Assembly: GCF_010548305.1 (NCBI RefSeq)
Contig: NZ_JAAGLV010000007.1
Location: 298,779-362,778, forward strand
Reading direction: 5' to 3'
From: Streptomyces sp. SID13031
Lineage (GTDB): Bacteria > Actinomycetota > Actinomycetes > Propionibacteriales > Kribbellaceae
DNA length: 64,000 nt
The notes under the pieces were generated by a model. It did not search any database, was not told the DNA's origin, and saw only the letters and a program-made list of their open reading frames with translations. The position numbers and the translations under genes are program-made. This document shows, one piece after another, positions 1-10,877 of the stretch; position 1 is the first letter of the stretch; each line of letters begins with the position of its first letter.

Positions 1-510
1 ATCAGCGGAAAACAACCCCTCTGCCCGATGACCGAACTGGGTTGGAAGTCCCTGGCAGTGCTTGAGCTCACCGCGCTGCCCAGCATCGACGAAGAGGTCT
101 GGGTCCCCCTGGTGCAGGAGACTGACGTCCTGCTGGTCGGAGGCGGCGACGCCATGTACCTGTCCTACTGGATGCAGCAGTCCGGACTGGCCGACCTCCT
201 GCCGTCACTGCGCGCGGTCTACGTGGGACTGAGCGCCGGGAGCATGGTGATGACCCCCAGCATCGGCGAGCGCTTCGTCGGCTGGACCCCACCCGGCGGT
301 GGCGACAAAACGCTCGGCCTGGTCGATTTCTCGATGTTCCCGCACCTGGACTACCCGGGTTTCGAGAACAACACCATGGCCAGCGCCGAGAAATGGGCCG
401 CCACCATGCCGGTACGGGCCTACGCGACAGACGATCAGACCGCCCTCAAAGTGATCGACGGAACCGTCGAAGTCGTCTCCGAAGGCCACTGGAAACTGTT
501 CCCCCGCTAA
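1..510 (+). CDS. Peptidase E-like (family S51) protein, 5'-truncated by window edge
   Basis: The frame is open from base 1, so the N-terminus lies outside the window; the first internal ATG is at 28. About 169 residues are visible. The segment GGGDAMYLSYWMQQSG followed by the nucleophile elbow VGLSAGSM is the typical core of S51 peptidases and related class I glutamine-amidotransferase-like proteins, with the Ser of SAG as nucleophile; FPHLD further on could supply the His. Family members are cytoplasmic and cleave Asp-X dipeptides or cyanophycin-type substrates, but the substrate here cannot be told. It ends 61 bp before the stop of a convergent VOC gene. Confidence 0.75.
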   Translation: MSGKQPLCPMTELGWKSLAVLELTALPSIDEEVWVPLVQETDVLLVGGGDAMYLSYWMQQSGLADLLPSLRAVYVGLSAGSMVMTPSIGERFVGWTPPGGGDKTLGLVDFSMFPHLDYPGFENNTMASAEKWAATMPVRAYATDDQTALKVIDGTVEVVSEGHWKLFPR

Positions 511-571
511 CAGCCGCTGCCGCAGTACTCGCATCTGAGATCCAGCCGTAGCCCCACGCCATCCCCACGCA

Positions 572-928
572 CTATTGACGTAGCTGGCCAAGGATGCAGA
601 ACTCGTTACCCTCGGGGTCTGCCAGCACCACCCAAGACTGATCATCACCCTGGCCAATATCAACACGCTGTGCGCCATGAGCCACCAGACGAGCCACCTC
701 GGCGTCCTGATCATCGGGCCTGAAGTCGAGATGCAGTCGGCTCTTGACCTTCTTGATCTCCTCGATCCGGACGAAGTCCAGCCCCGGTACGCGATCCGCC
801 TCCGGGCGGATCTCGAACTCGTCAGCAGAGGAGTAGACCACGACCCACCCAAGAGCCTCGGCCCACCACTGCCCCAAGGCCACCGGATCGACCGAGTGAA
901 CGATTACCTGTTCCCATTCCAAGGACAT
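572..928 (-). CDS. VOC (glyoxalase-like) family protein
   Basis: The product is 118 aa. It opens with a beta strand followed by DPVALGQWWAEALGW, the usual start of a glyoxalase-like half domain, and ends with VVLADPEGNEFCIL, the conserved DPEGN-x-F-C motif of actinobacterial glyoxalase-like proteins. These small cytoplasmic proteins form dimers of beta-alpha-beta-beta-beta modules and may bind a metal or act as drug or metabolite binders; the ligand is unknown. It stands alone, convergent with the preceding peptidase-like gene and upstream of no clear partner. The ATG at 928 is supported by alignment of the first strand with the family. Confidence 0.8.
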   Translation of the reverse strand: MSLEWEQVIVHSVDPVALGQWWAEALGWVVVYSSADEFEIRPEADRVPGLDFVRIEEIKKVKSRLHLDFRPDDQDAEVARLVAHGAQRVDIGQGDDQSWVVLADPEGNEFCILGQLRQ

Positions 929-994
929 CCGCAGAGCTTAGACCCACCAGGGCTTCCGAAACAGGCAATTAGTTCGGGCCTCGTACAAGCAGAA

Positions 995-1018
995 AGCCGG
1001 TTCCAAGCGGAACCGGCT
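995..1018 (-). terminator. Rho-independent terminator after tRNA-Ala
   Basis: A perfect 10-bp inverted repeat (AGCCGGTTCC / GGAACCGGCT) with a 4-nt loop. On the minus strand the stem is followed by TTTCTG. It starts 3 nt after the tRNA-Ala CCA end, so it likely ends the tRNA-Ile / DLW-39 / tRNA-Ala transcript. Confidence 0.8.
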
Positions 1019-1021
1019 GTT

Positions 1022-1097
1022 TGGTGGAGACGAGGGGACTCGAACCCCTAACCCCTGCCTTGCAAAGGCAGTGCTCTGCCAGTTGAGCTACGCCCCC
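1022..1097 (-). tRNA. tRNA-Ala (anticodon TGC)
   Basis: A 76-nt cloverleaf on the minus strand. The acceptor stem is GGGGGCG paired with CGTCTCC, the discriminator is A, and CCA is encoded. The anticodon stem CTGCC/GGCAG encloses loop TTTGCAA with anticodon TGC; the T arm contains GTTCGAGTC. A tRNA-Ile/tRNA-Ala pair just downstream of gyrA is conserved in actinobacteria (ileT, alaT in M. tuberculosis). Confidence 0.97.
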
Positions 1098-1110
1098 GTG
1101 GGGGTGTGTT

Positions 1111-1242
1111 TCAGCGGCCCGGGGTGACCGGGTCGACGGCCTCGGCCCAGAGGTCCTGCTCGGCGCGGGACTGCTGGGTCTTCTTGTAGACGAAGTATCC
1201 ACCGACGCTGGCCAGCAGGACCAGCAGAACCTTCTTCAGCAT
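1111..1242 (-). CDS. DLW-39 family small membrane protein
   Basis: A 43-aa ORF between the two tRNA genes. It begins MLKKVLLVLLASVGGYFVYKK, one short hydrophobic helix (about residues 4-19) followed by a basic stop-transfer KK, then QQSRAEQDLWAEAVDPVTPGR. The DLW motif near residues 30-32 and the location between tRNA-Ile and tRNA-Ala downstream of gyrA are the marks of the small actinobacterial DLW-39 family, whose function is unknown. AAGGAG lies a few bases before the ATG at 1242. It is probably a single-pass inner-membrane peptide with its charged tail in the cytoplasm. Its size means automated callers may miss it. Confidence 0.88.
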   Translation of the reverse strand: MLKKVLLVLLASVGGYFVYKKTQQSRAEQDLWAEAVDPVTPGR

Positions 1243-1274
1243 CGGGATCTCCTTGGATCTTGGATCGATCGGGG

Positions 1275-1348
1275 TGGGCCTAACAGGATTTGAACCTGTG
1301 ACCTCTGCCTTATCAGGGCAGCGCTCTAACCAACTGAGCTATAGGCCC
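1275..1348 (-). tRNA. tRNA-Ile (anticodon GAT)
   Basis: A 74-nt cloverleaf with acceptor stem GGGCCTA/TAGGCCC and discriminator A. The anticodon arm reads CTGCCCTGATAAGGCAG with anticodon GAT. CCA is not encoded, in contrast to the neighbouring tRNA-Ala. It lies 109 bp downstream of the DUF3566 stop and is likely the first gene of a short tRNA transcript. Confidence 0.97.
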
Positions 1349-1457
1349 GCGAACTGCGGGGGAACAACCTGGGAGAGATTACCGCACCCGGTGCCTGCCT
1401 CCCAAATTGGATTCGATCGGGCCGCACAACGACCCGATCGAAGCCACAGTCGAAGTC

Positions 1458-2504
1458 TCAGTCCTCCGACGCGAGCGTCACTTCGAGGCCGCCCAGCAGG
1501 GTTGCCGCGATGTTGTAGAGGAACGATCCGAGCGTCGCGAGCGCCGTGATGATCAGCACATCGGCGCACGCCAGCAGGGTGGTGAATCCCATCACCTTGC
1601 CGGTGTTGATGTAGGTCTCGATCTGGAACTGGTCGCCGTCCTGGTTGCCCAGCACCTCGCGGACCGTGTTGTTGATGTTGTCGAAGACACCGGCCGCGCC
1701 GATCGCCGACCAGACGATGAAGACGGCCACCCAGGTGACGATGCCGAACGCGATCGACAGCAGGAACGCGGTCTTCATCACCGACCACGGGTCCAGCCGC
1801 GTCAACCGCAGCCGGGCCTTCCGGGTCTGCGGCCGGGACGAGACCTTCGGCGCCGGCTCGACGACCGGCTTGAACTCGTCGCGCTTCCCGAGCTTGGCCT
1901 TCTGCCCGACATTCAGCGTCTCGGTGGAGTCAGAGGCCGCCGGGGCCGAGGAAGTGATCGAGGTGGCGGACTCCTTCAGGGCACTGGCCCTGCCGAGCAC
2001 CGCCTGCTTCGCCGCGTTCAGCTTGTCCCCGAAGCTCTCGGTCGGGGTGTGGGTCGGCGTGGCCAGCTTGCCGGTCTGCCCGTACGCCGAGGTGCCGGGC
2101 TGGCCACCGCCCAACGGCAACCGCGGCTCCGGGCGGCCCGGAGTACTGGGTGTGCTGGGCGTCGGCCGGGGAGTGGTCGGCGCCGAGCCGGCCGAGTACG
2201 GGCTCGAACCAGCCGGCTTCTGCGGCGCCGGCCGAACCGGGGGCTGCTGCGGCGGACGGGACGGCTGGTCCGGCGTCGACGGGGTCGCCGACGGCCCGCC
2301 CGGACGCGGCTGGCGCGCTTCGCCGGGCCGCTGACCGTTCGCAGTACCGGGTCTGGGCTGGCCGTTGCCGGTCGAACTGCTACGACCGTTGGAGGCCGGG
2401 GTGGCAGGTGGGGTGGACTGGCCCTTCCCGGCGCCGCTCTGCGGTCGCTGGGACTTGGGGCTGTCCGCTCCATCAGGCCATGTCGGCCTCGCGCGGTTGG
2501 TCAT
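1458..2504 (-). CDS. DUF3566 transmembrane protein (gyrA-linked)
   Basis: 348 aa. Residues 1 to about 215 are a disordered Pro/Ala/Ser/Gly-rich cytoplasmic region. The C-terminal part from ARLRLTRLDPWSVMKTAF onward is the DUF3566 domain, with two membrane helices (KTAFLLSIAFGIVTWVAVFI and a helix starting LLACADVLIITALATLGSFL) around an extracytoplasmic loop that includes FDNINNTVREVLG. The family (Rv0007 type) always lies after gyrA; its role is unknown. The start codon overlaps the gyrA stop by one base (TGATG), implying translational coupling and cotranscription with gyrBA. The long low-complexity N-terminus is longer than in most relatives. Confidence 0.92.
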   Translation of the reverse strand: MTNRARPTWPDGADSPKSQRPQSGAGKGQSTPPATPASNGRSSSTGNGQPRPGTANGQRPGEARQPRPGGPSATPSTPDQPSRPPQQPPVRPAPQKPAGSSPYSAGSAPTTPRPTPSTPSTPGRPEPRLPLGGGQPGTSAYGQTGKLATPTHTPTESFGDKLNAAKQAVLGRASALKESATSITSSAPAASDSTETLNVGQKAKLGKRDEFKPVVEPAPKVSSRPQTRKARLRLTRLDPWSVMKTAFLLSIAFGIVTWVAVFIVWSAIGAAGVFDNINNTVREVLGNQDGDQFQIETYINTGKVMGFTTLLACADVLIITALATLGSFLYNIAATLLGGLEVTLASED

Positions 2505-5155
2505 CAGGTGCCCTCCTGGCCGGCTTCGTCATCTTCGACCGTAGCCGCGCCGTCGACGTCCGTCGAATGCTGGTCATCTGTGCTGACGCTTCCAGAGGTG
2601 GTTTCGGTTGTCGATCCGTCCACATCTTGGGCAACTTCTTCGGCGCCTTCGACGACCTCTGCCTCGTCGTCACTCACGGTGAGGTCGGTGTTGCGGGCAA
2701 TCGCGACCACGGCGTCGGACTCGCCGACCCCGGCGAACTTCACGCCCATCGTGTCGCGGCCCTTGACCGGCACGCTGTCCACCCGGCTCCGGACGACCTG
2801 GCCGCTGTTCTTGATCGCGAGCACCTGGTCGCTGTCGACGACGATCAGCGCGCCGACCAGCAGGCCACGCTCGTCGTTCAGCTTGACCGCCTTGATGCCC
2901 AGACCGCCACGACCCTGCTGCCGGTACTCCGAGACGCGGCTGCGCTTGGCGTAGCCGGCGTCGGTCACGGTGAAGACGTACTGCGCGTCCTCCTCGGAGC
3001 CGGCCCGGATGACGGCCATCGACAGCAGCTCGTCGCCGTTGCGGAACTTCATCCCGGTCACGCCCGAAGTGGCCCGGCCCATCGGCCGCAGCTGCTCGTC
3101 GTTCGCGGTGAAGCGGATCGACTGGCCCTTCTTGGAGACCAGCATCAGGTCGTCCTCGGCCGAAGCCAGCTCGGCGCCGATCAGCTCGTCGTCCTCGTCA
3201 CGGAAGTTGACCGCGATGATGCCGCTCTGCCGGGCCGAGTCGTAGTCGGTCAGCGCCGTCTTCTTCACCAGGCCGCGCTTGGTGGCGAGCAGCAGGTACG
3301 GCTCCTGCTCGTAGTCGCGCAGGGTCAGGACCTGGGCGATCTCCTCGTCCGGCTGGAACGACAGCAGGCCGGCGACGTGCGAGCCCTTGGCGTCGCGCGC
3401 CGACTCCGGCAGCTGCCACACCTTGGCCCGGTAGACCCGGCCCTTGGTGGTGAAGAACAGCATCCAGTGGTGGTTCGTGGTGGCGAAGAAGTGCCCGATC
3501 TCGTCCTCGGCGCGCATCGTCGCACCGCGAACGCCCTTGCCGCCGCGGTTCTGCGTCCGGTACAGGTCGGTCTTGGTGCGCTTCGCGTAACCGCCGCGGG
3601 TGATCGTGACGACCACTTCCTCGTCGGGGACCAGGTCCTGTACGGACAGGTCGCCGTCGGCCGCGATGATCTCGGTCCGGCGCTCGTCGCCGAATTTGTC
3701 GACGATCTCGGTCAGCTCGTCCCGGATGATGGTCCGCTGCCGGACCGGGTCGGCCAGGATGTCCTCGAGGTCGGCGATCACGATCTCGAGCTCGCTCAAC
3801 CGGTCCATGATCTTCTGCCGCTCCAGAGCGGCCAGCCGGCGCAGCTGCATGTCCAGGATCGCCTGGGCCTGGATCTCGTCGATCTCCAGCAGCGAGATCA
3901 GCCCGCTGCGGGCCTCCTCGACATCCGGGCTGCGGCGGATCAGCGCGATGACCTCGTCCAGCGCGTCGAGCGCCTTCACCAGACCGCGGTAGATGTGCGC
4001 CTGCTTCTCGGCCTCGCGGAGGCGGTACTTGGTCCGCCGCTGGATGACCTCGATCTGGTGGTCGATCCAGTGGGTGATGAACAGGTCGACGCTGAGCGTG
4101 CGCGGCACCCCGTCGACCAGGGCGAGCATGTTGCAGCCGAAGGTGTCCTGCAGCTGGGTGTGCTTGTAGAGGTTGTTCAGGACGACCCGGGGCTGGGCGT
4201 CGCGCTTCAGCACGATCACCAGGCGCTGGCCGGTCCGGGACGAGGTGTCGTCACGGATGTCGGCGATACCGGTCATCTTGCCGCCGTTGACGAGCTCGGC
4301 GATCTTCTGCGCCAGGTTGTCCGGGTTGACCATGTACGGCAGCTGGCTGACGACCAGGCTGGTACGGCCCTTGGCGTCCTCCTCGATGTCGACCACCGCG
4401 CGCATCGTGACCGAGCCACGACCGGTGCGGTAGGCGTCGTCGATGCCCTTGTAGCCGACGATCAGGGCGCCGTTCGGGAAGTCCGGTCCCTTGATGTTCT
4501 CCATGCACGCCGCCAGGACCTCTTCCTGGGTGGCCTCCGGGTGCTCCAGGCACCACTGGGCCGCGGCGGCGACCTCGCGCAGGTTGTGCGGCGGGATCAT
4601 CGTCGCCATCCCGACCGCGATCCCGGCCGAGCCGTTCACCAGCAGGTTCGGGAAGCGGCTGGGCAGGATCACCGGCTCCTGCGAGCGGCCGTCGTAGTTG
4701 GGGCGGAAGTCGACCGTCTCCTGGTCGATGTCGCGCACCATCTCCATCGCCAGCGGGGCCAGCCGGCACTCGGTGTACCGCATCGCGGCGGCCGGGTCGT
4801 TACCCGGTGACCCGAAGTTGCCCTGGCTCTGGATCAACGGCGCGCGCATCACCCACGGCTGCGCCAACCGGACCAGAGTGTCGTAGATCGCGGAGTCACC
4901 GTGCGGGTGGTACTGACCCATCACGTCACCGACGATGCGGGAGCACTTGGAGAAGCCGCGATCGGGCCGGTAGCCACCGTCGTACATCGCGTAGAGGATC
5001 CGGCGGTGCACCGGCTTGAGGCCGTCACGGACCTCGGGCAGCGCGCGGCCGACGATGACGGCCATCGCGTAGTCGAGGTACGACTGCTGCATCTCCGTCT
5101 GCAGATCGAGGGGCTCGATCCGGTCGTGTCCCGGAGAAAGGGGGGTCTCGGTCAT
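2504..5155 (-). CDS. gyrA: DNA gyrase subunit A
   Basis: 883 aa, a full-length type IIA topoisomerase A subunit that cuts and rejoins DNA with GyrB to introduce negative supercoils. The catalytic tyrosine is Tyr127 in [10 protein letters not shown]. The quinolone-resistance region is [10 protein letters not shown] with Ser88 and Asp92 at the E. coli Ser83/Asp87 positions, the susceptible-type residues. A GyrA box variant ([10 protein letters not shown]) starts the C-terminal beta-pinwheel. The last 60 or so residues form an acidic Asp/Glu/Ser/Thr-rich tail, which in other gyrases tunes supercoiling. It follows gyrB after 81 bp and precedes DUF3566 with a one-base overlap. Confidence 0.98.
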   Translation of the reverse strand: MTETPLSPGHDRIEPLDLQTEMQQSYLDYAMAVIVGRALPEVRDGLKPVHRRILYAMYDGGYRPDRGFSKCSRIVGDVMGQYHPHGDSAIYDTLVRLAQPWVMRAPLIQSQGNFGSPGNDPAAAMRYTECRLAPLAMEMVRDIDQETVDFRPNYDGRSQEPVILPSRFPNLLVNGSAGIAVGMATMIPPHNLREVAAAAQWCLEHPEATQEEVLAACMENIKGPDFPNGALIVGYKGIDDAYRTGRGSVTMRAVVDIEEDAKGRTSLVVSQLPYMVNPDNLAQKIAELVNGGKMTGIADIRDDTSSRTGQRLVIVLKRDAQPRVVLNNLYKHTQLQDTFGCNMLALVDGVPRTLSVDLFITHWIDHQIEVIQRRTKYRLREAEKQAHIYRGLVKALDALDEVIALIRRSPDVEEARSGLISLLEIDEIQAQAILDMQLRRLAALERQKIMDRLSELEIVIADLEDILADPVRQRTIIRDELTEIVDKFGDERRTEIIAADGDLSVQDLVPDEEVVVTITRGGYAKRTKTDLYRTQNRGGKGVRGATMRAEDEIGHFFATTNHHWMLFFTTKGRVYRAKVWQLPESARDAKGSHVAGLLSFQPDEEIAQVLTLRDYEQEPYLLLATKRGLVKKTALTDYDSARQSGIIAVNFRDEDDELIGAELASAEDDLMLVSKKGQSIRFTANDEQLRPMGRATSGVTGMKFRNGDELLSMAVIRAGSEEDAQYVFTVTDAGYAKRSRVSEYRQQGRGGLGIKAVKLNDERGLLVGALIVVDSDQVLAIKNSGQVVRSRVDSVPVKGRDTMGVKFAGVGESDAVVAIARNTDLTVSDDEAEVVEGAEEVAQDVDGSTTETTSGSVSTDDQHSTDVDGAATVEDDEAGQEGT

Positions 5156-5211
5156 CTGGTGCTCGTCCCGTTCGTGTCAGTACGTCGGTGAGGTCGGCGC
5201 TGCGCGAGGTG

Positions 5212-5232
5212 CGCCCGGGCGGAACCCGGGCG
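5212..5232 (-). promoter_or_regulatory. Hairpin in the gyrB-gyrA intergenic gap
   Basis: An 8-bp perfect inverted repeat (CGCCCGGG / CCCGGGCG) with a 5-nt loop begins 5 nt after the gyrB stop codon. There is no T-run, so it is more likely an mRNA-stabilising or partial attenuating stem within the gyrBA operon than a strong terminator. Confidence 0.45.
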
Positions 5233-5236
5233 GCCC

Positions 5237-7350
<2,114 letters not shown>

Positions 7351-7580
7351 TTCATCAGCGGGGTGACTTTCTCAACAGCTCCATCTTACCCGTCGACCGA
7401 AGCAGAACCTGCCACCAGGCGGCTAAAACTGTGGACAGGGCGTCTTTTCGGACTCCTTTCCATGTCCCCCCACGCGGGGAGGGGGCTCGGAAAGCGCTCA
7501 CGGCGCTCAGTGGCTTCTGACCGGATCGCCACTGACTGTCTGGGAACCGAGACCTGATCGGGCCGGGACCACCGCCCCCG

Positions 7581-8228
7581 ATGCCCCCTAAGATCGCTGC
7601 CGTGGAAAGTCTCGACGACGTCATCGACGCCATGATCGCCGACCGGGTGATCCACCGGCACCGCCGGAAATGGCTGATCGCCGCCGCTCTGGTCGTCGTC
7701 CTCGCCCTCGTCATCACCTTCACCGGCGGCTGGAAGGAACACCAGGGCCGCAGCGTCGACACCTTCGACGCACCCACCACTGTCAAGGCCGGCCGGTTCG
7801 AGGTCGGTGTCAGCGCGGCCACCATCGTCCGCACCCCGAAAACCGACTACAGCCCGGCGAAGGCCCGGCTCGAGGTCGAGTTGCAGCTGAAGAACATCGA
7901 CGAGGAAGAACGCACCAGCGACGACTTCAGCGGCGAACGACTGCTGTGGTGGATCGTCCCCGGCAAGGATCCGATCAAGCCTGCGAACGTGAGCTGTAAG
8001 GGCATCATCGGCTATGTGCTCGTCTTCGGGCTGCCGGCCGAGAAGTGCGTAGCGAAGTTCGACGTGTCACCCAACTACAAGGGCGAGCTGACCGAGGTCG
8101 GCGTACTGGCCGAGAGCTACGACTCCGACGCCGGCATGCTCGGCGCGTCGGAGGATCCGTTCTGGCACAACGAGACGGCAGTGGCCGTGGTCCGGGTCCC
8201 GACGAAGATCACGACGGAGTCCGAATGA
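7581..8228 (+). CDS. Single-pass membrane-anchored protein, first of three tandem relatives
   Basis: 215 aa (or 208 from GTG 7602, which gives the more natural beginning VESLDDVIDAM; neither start has a strong ribosome-binding site). A cytoplasmic N-terminus is followed by one membrane helix (WLIAAALVVVLALVITFTGG, about residues 31-50) and a 160-residue extracytoplasmic domain rich in beta-strand patterns (KAGRFEVGVSAATIVRT, ARLEVELQLKNID), resembling Ig-like DUF4352-type folds. No catalytic motif is seen. Its stop overlaps the next start (ATGA), and the three genes form an operon divergent from gyrB. Confidence 0.72.
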   Translation: MPPKIAAVESLDDVIDAMIADRVIHRHRRKWLIAAALVVVLALVITFTGGWKEHQGRSVDTFDAPTTVKAGRFEVGVSAATIVRTPKTDYSPAKARLEVELQLKNIDEEERTSDDFSGERLLWWIVPGKDPIKPANVSCKGIIGYVLVFGLPAEKCVAKFDVSPNYKGELTEVGVLAESYDSDAGMLGASEDPFWHNETAVAVVRVPTKITTESE

Positions 8229-8821
8229 AGCTCTATCGGCCGGCCACCGTGCTCGTCGGCATCTTGTTCGTCCTGCTCGGCGGACTGACCCGGCTGGCCG
8301 ACCCGGCGAACGTCTATGACGACGCCACCCGGGTGGTCAAGCACGGCACCATCGGTGAGGCGCTCCCCTTCGGCGGCTCGACTGTCGCTGTGGACCGGGT
8401 GAAGTTCGCCCGGTCCTATCTGTCCGACGAGGGCAGTGACAGCAAGTCGATCGAGTCGGGTGGGATCTTCGTCGCGATCGAGTACGACACGGTGCAGGGG
8501 ACCGAGCCGACACCAGGCCGGGAGCTCCAGCTGAGCACGAACGAGGGCACCGTCTACGAACCGATCTCCGACACGTACGGCAGCCAACTCGACTTCGCCG
8601 CACCAGGCTTCGGCGTGACCGGCGCGGTCCTGTTCGAGGTGAATCCGGCCGATGTCGAGGAGCTGACGCTGCGCGTCAGGACGAGCCAGCTCTACAACGT
8701 CCTGGCCCAGGACGTCACCGTCGATCTCGGCATCCCGGACGAGAAGATCGCCCAGCGGTTGATCGACGCCGCCGCACCGGAGTACCTGATTCCCAGGAGC
8801 ATCACGCGGGTGGCCTCATGA
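8225..8821 (+). CDS. Membrane-anchored extracytoplasmic protein, second of the tandem
   Basis: 198 aa. The ATG at 8225 overlaps the previous stop (ATGA), which settles the start although the frame stays open further upstream. One N-terminal membrane helix (ATVLVGILFVLLGGL) anchors a domain beginning LADPANVYDDATRVVKHGTI. The corresponding part of the third gene reads LGDPEKVYKDGSVTEVVQQG, so the two are likely paralogues. Later residues (GIFVAIEYDTV, FGVTGAVLFEVN) suggest a beta sandwich. No enzyme motif is visible. Function unknown; the overlapping arrangement suggests the three proteins act together, perhaps as a surface complex. Confidence 0.72.
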   Translation: MKLYRPATVLVGILFVLLGGLTRLADPANVYDDATRVVKHGTIGEALPFGGSTVAVDRVKFARSYLSDEGSDSKSIESGGIFVAIEYDTVQGTEPTPGRELQLSTNEGTVYEPISDTYGSQLDFAAPGFGVTGAVLFEVNPADVEELTLRVRTSQLYNVLAQDVTVDLGIPDEKIAQRLIDAAAPEYLIPRSITRVAS

Positions 8822-9375
8822 AGTCCCCTCAGCGTGCGCTCCGGCTGGCCGTGCAGGTCTCTTTGCTGATCGCCCTCGCGGCCACCAGCGCGGTGCTCCT
8901 GCTGCAGACCTATCTCGGCGACCCCGAGAAGGTCTACAAGGACGGCTCCGTGACCGAGGTGGTCCAGCAGGGGCCGGTGACGATCGACCGGGTGCAGTGG
9001 AAGCTGGAGTCGCTCGAGGCGTACACCCAACTGGTCGACGCGGAGAAGAAGAAGATCTCGCTGGACCAGCCGGCCGGTTCGGTGGTGATCGTCGCCGAAG
9101 TCGCGATCACCCCACTGGACGGACTGGCGATGGGCGCCAGCGGTTTCACCTGCGTTGCCAAGCTCCGTGACGATCGCGGCAACATCTGGGAGAGCCAGTC
9201 AGCCTACGACTTCGCCCTTCCGACGAGCTGCGGAGACGACGACCACCCGTTCACTCGCAACAAGACAGGCCGGCTTGCGCAGGTCTACGTCGTACCGGAG
9301 TCGGCTGTTGCACACCTCAGCGGTATCCAGGTCGAGACCCGCAACGACTTCCGCCGAGTCTTGATGACCCGCTGA
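8818..9375 (+). CDS. Membrane-anchored extracytoplasmic protein, third of the tandem
   Basis: 185 aa, with its ATG overlapping the previous stop (ATGA). One helix (LAVQVSLLIALAATSAVLLL) is followed by YLGDPEKVYKDGSVTEVVQQG, like the second gene, and VTIDRVQWKLESLEAY, like its VAVDRVKFARSYLSD. It contains two cysteines (TCVAKL, TSCGDDD) that may form a disulfide outside the membrane. It ends 22 bp before the convergent membrane-protein gene. No known family was recognised with certainty; the three genes look like an in-place duplication. Confidence 0.72.
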   Translation: MKSPQRALRLAVQVSLLIALAATSAVLLLQTYLGDPEKVYKDGSVTEVVQQGPVTIDRVQWKLESLEAYTQLVDAEKKKISLDQPAGSVVIVAEVAITPLDGLAMGASGFTCVAKLRDDRGNIWESQSAYDFALPTSCGDDDHPFTRNKTGRLAQVYVVPESAVAHLSGIQVETRNDFRRVLMTR

Positions 9376-9397
9376 CCCGGCCCCGCAGTACCGGCCG

Positions 9398-10732
9398 TCA
9401 GGCCTGAGCCGGCTCCGGTTCGGCCTGCTGTTTCGCAGCGGCTGCTGCGGCGGCGGCGGCCGCCGCGCGGCGTTCGGCGCCGACGGAGATACAGAGGTCG
9501 AAAGCCGCCGCCAGCAAGGCGATCCGCAGTGTTTCGAAGACGACGTCGGTCGCCAGCTGGGCGATCTCGTTGTTCATCAGACCCCAGTCGGCGCCGTGCA
9601 CGCCGATCAACCGCACCATGATGGTGAACGCCCAGTCGTTGGCGAGCCACCACAGCGTGTAGACCGTGCAGACCACGCCGAGGAAGACCGGTCCGACCCG
9701 GACGAGGAGCCGGAAGGCCGTCAGCGCCGGGTAGAACTTCTCCCGCAATCCACCGAGCAGCAGGTTCGGCGCCTGGTTGGTGAGCGCCACGAGCCGGTTC
9801 GGCTTCGGCGCCTCGTCGGCTGCGACGAGGCGTCGTTCGACCCTGGTCCCGCGGAACACCCCACTGCCGGTCAGCACGCGATGCCCGAAGACGACGGTGG
9901 TGATCGCGAGCCAGGTGAGCGGCTCCGCCACGCCGGACTTGAACAACGGCCAGAGGCTGTCCCAGAAGAAGCCCCAGAGGAACTCGATCCCGGCCGGGAT
10001 CGGGATGTGGATGCCGGCGAAGAAATGTTTCAGGCCGTCCCACCAGTCGACCGAGACGTACCAGAAGTTCCGGCCCTCGATCCAGTCCGTGAACTCGCCG
10101 ACGGCGAACGGCGTCACCACGACGGTGAGCAACAGGAAGAACGCCTCGGCCCAGACCTGGGCGAACTTCGCCGGCCGGCTCGGCCAGCGATCGTCGATCG
10201 CCTCGAGGACGCGACGCAGGACGAGCAGGATCACGATGGCGGGAAGATACGAATGCCAGGCCTTGCCGGCGATGTCGAAGAACGCGGCGCCACCCCCGAC
10301 ACCGCGCTGGACGATGTTGCTGATCGACAGAGAGTGGACCCGGTCGTCCAGGAATCCCCAGGCGGACCAGACCGCGATCATCGGCAGCAAGGTGACGGCC
10401 AGCAGCTCCATCAGCCCCTGCTGGGTCGGGTCTGCGGTCTCCTCCGCCTTGTTGCCCGCCGCGTCGCGCCAGCGGTAGAGGGAGGTGGCGCAGGTCCGGA
10501 TCATCCCAACGGTGGCGGCGATCTGGATCAGTACGCCGGTGGAGAAGACCCCTACACCCAAGCTCGAATGCTGATGCTCATCGAGCCAGATAGCGCCCTG
10601 GATCGACGCCCGGAAGCCGACGTACCCGGCCAGGAACCAGGTGACCAACGGCAGCAGGTTGCGCCACCACAGCCGGAAGGTATCTCCGATCAGGTGGACC
10701 ATCTCGCGAAAGCCATCAACAATCGTGCGCAT
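9398..10732 (-). CDS. Multi-pass membrane protein of unknown function
   Basis: 444 aa from the ATG at 10732 (MRTIVDGFREMVHL); an in-frame upstream start at 10816 would read through the repeat element and is rejected. Several hydrophobic segments are seen (LLPLVTWFLAGYVGF, VGVFSTGVLIQIAATVGMI, LLAVTLLPMIAVWSAWGFL, YLPAIVILLVLRRVL, AEAFFLLLTVVVTPFAV, VFLGVVCTVYTLWWL), so an integral membrane protein with about six to eight helices. The C-terminus is an alanine-rich and Gln/Glu tail. No transporter signature was recognised. It is convergent with the three-gene operon and only 11 bp from the MITE-like element, which may carry part of its promoter. Confidence 0.7.
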   Translation of the reverse strand: MRTIVDGFREMVHLIGDTFRLWWRNLLPLVTWFLAGYVGFRASIQGAIWLDEHQHSSLGVGVFSTGVLIQIAATVGMIRTCATSLYRWRDAAGNKAEETADPTQQGLMELLAVTLLPMIAVWSAWGFLDDRVHSLSISNIVQRGVGGGAAFFDIAGKAWHSYLPAIVILLVLRRVLEAIDDRWPSRPAKFAQVWAEAFFLLLTVVVTPFAVGEFTDWIEGRNFWYVSVDWWDGLKHFFAGIHIPIPAGIEFLWGFFWDSLWPLFKSGVAEPLTWLAITTVVFGHRVLTGSGVFRGTRVERRLVAADEAPKPNRLVALTNQAPNLLLGGLREKFYPALTAFRLLVRVGPVFLGVVCTVYTLWWLANDWAFTIMVRLIGVHGADWGLMNNEIAQLATDVVFETLRIALLAAAFDLCISVGAERRAAAAAAAAAAAKQQAEPEPAQA

Positions 10733-10743
10733 CGCGCCCGATC

Positions 10744-10847
10744 CTAGTGCCCTGCGTCCGAAGTTGTTTGAGTGATTGCGGTGGTCAGGTGCGAGGTGCG
10801 TGCCTGGGCGCCGCAAGCGCCAAAGAACTTCGGACGCAGGGCACTAG
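10744..10847. mobile_element. 104-bp MITE-like element with 22-bp perfect terminal inverted repeats
   Basis: The left arm (10744-10765) begins CTAGTGCCCTGCGTCCGAAG and the right arm (10826-10847) is its exact reverse complement; 60 bp of unrelated sequence lies between. A near-identical copy of the left arm, with three differences, occurs at 63738-63759 next to an IS30-family transposase 3' end. It codes for nothing, so it is best read as a non-autonomous element mobilised by a related insertion sequence. CTAG at both ends may include the target site. It sits between the membrane-protein start and the dciA stop. Confidence 0.7.
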
Positions 10848-10877
10848 GTGATTCGGCAGGTCTCTTCAGCTGGCCTG

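Noticed and set aside
2150..4810. 886-codon plus-strand ORF antisense to gyrA
   Set aside because: It is the frame-shadow of gyrA; the translation is Leu/Val/Asp/His-rich without family signal, while gyrA is unmistakable.
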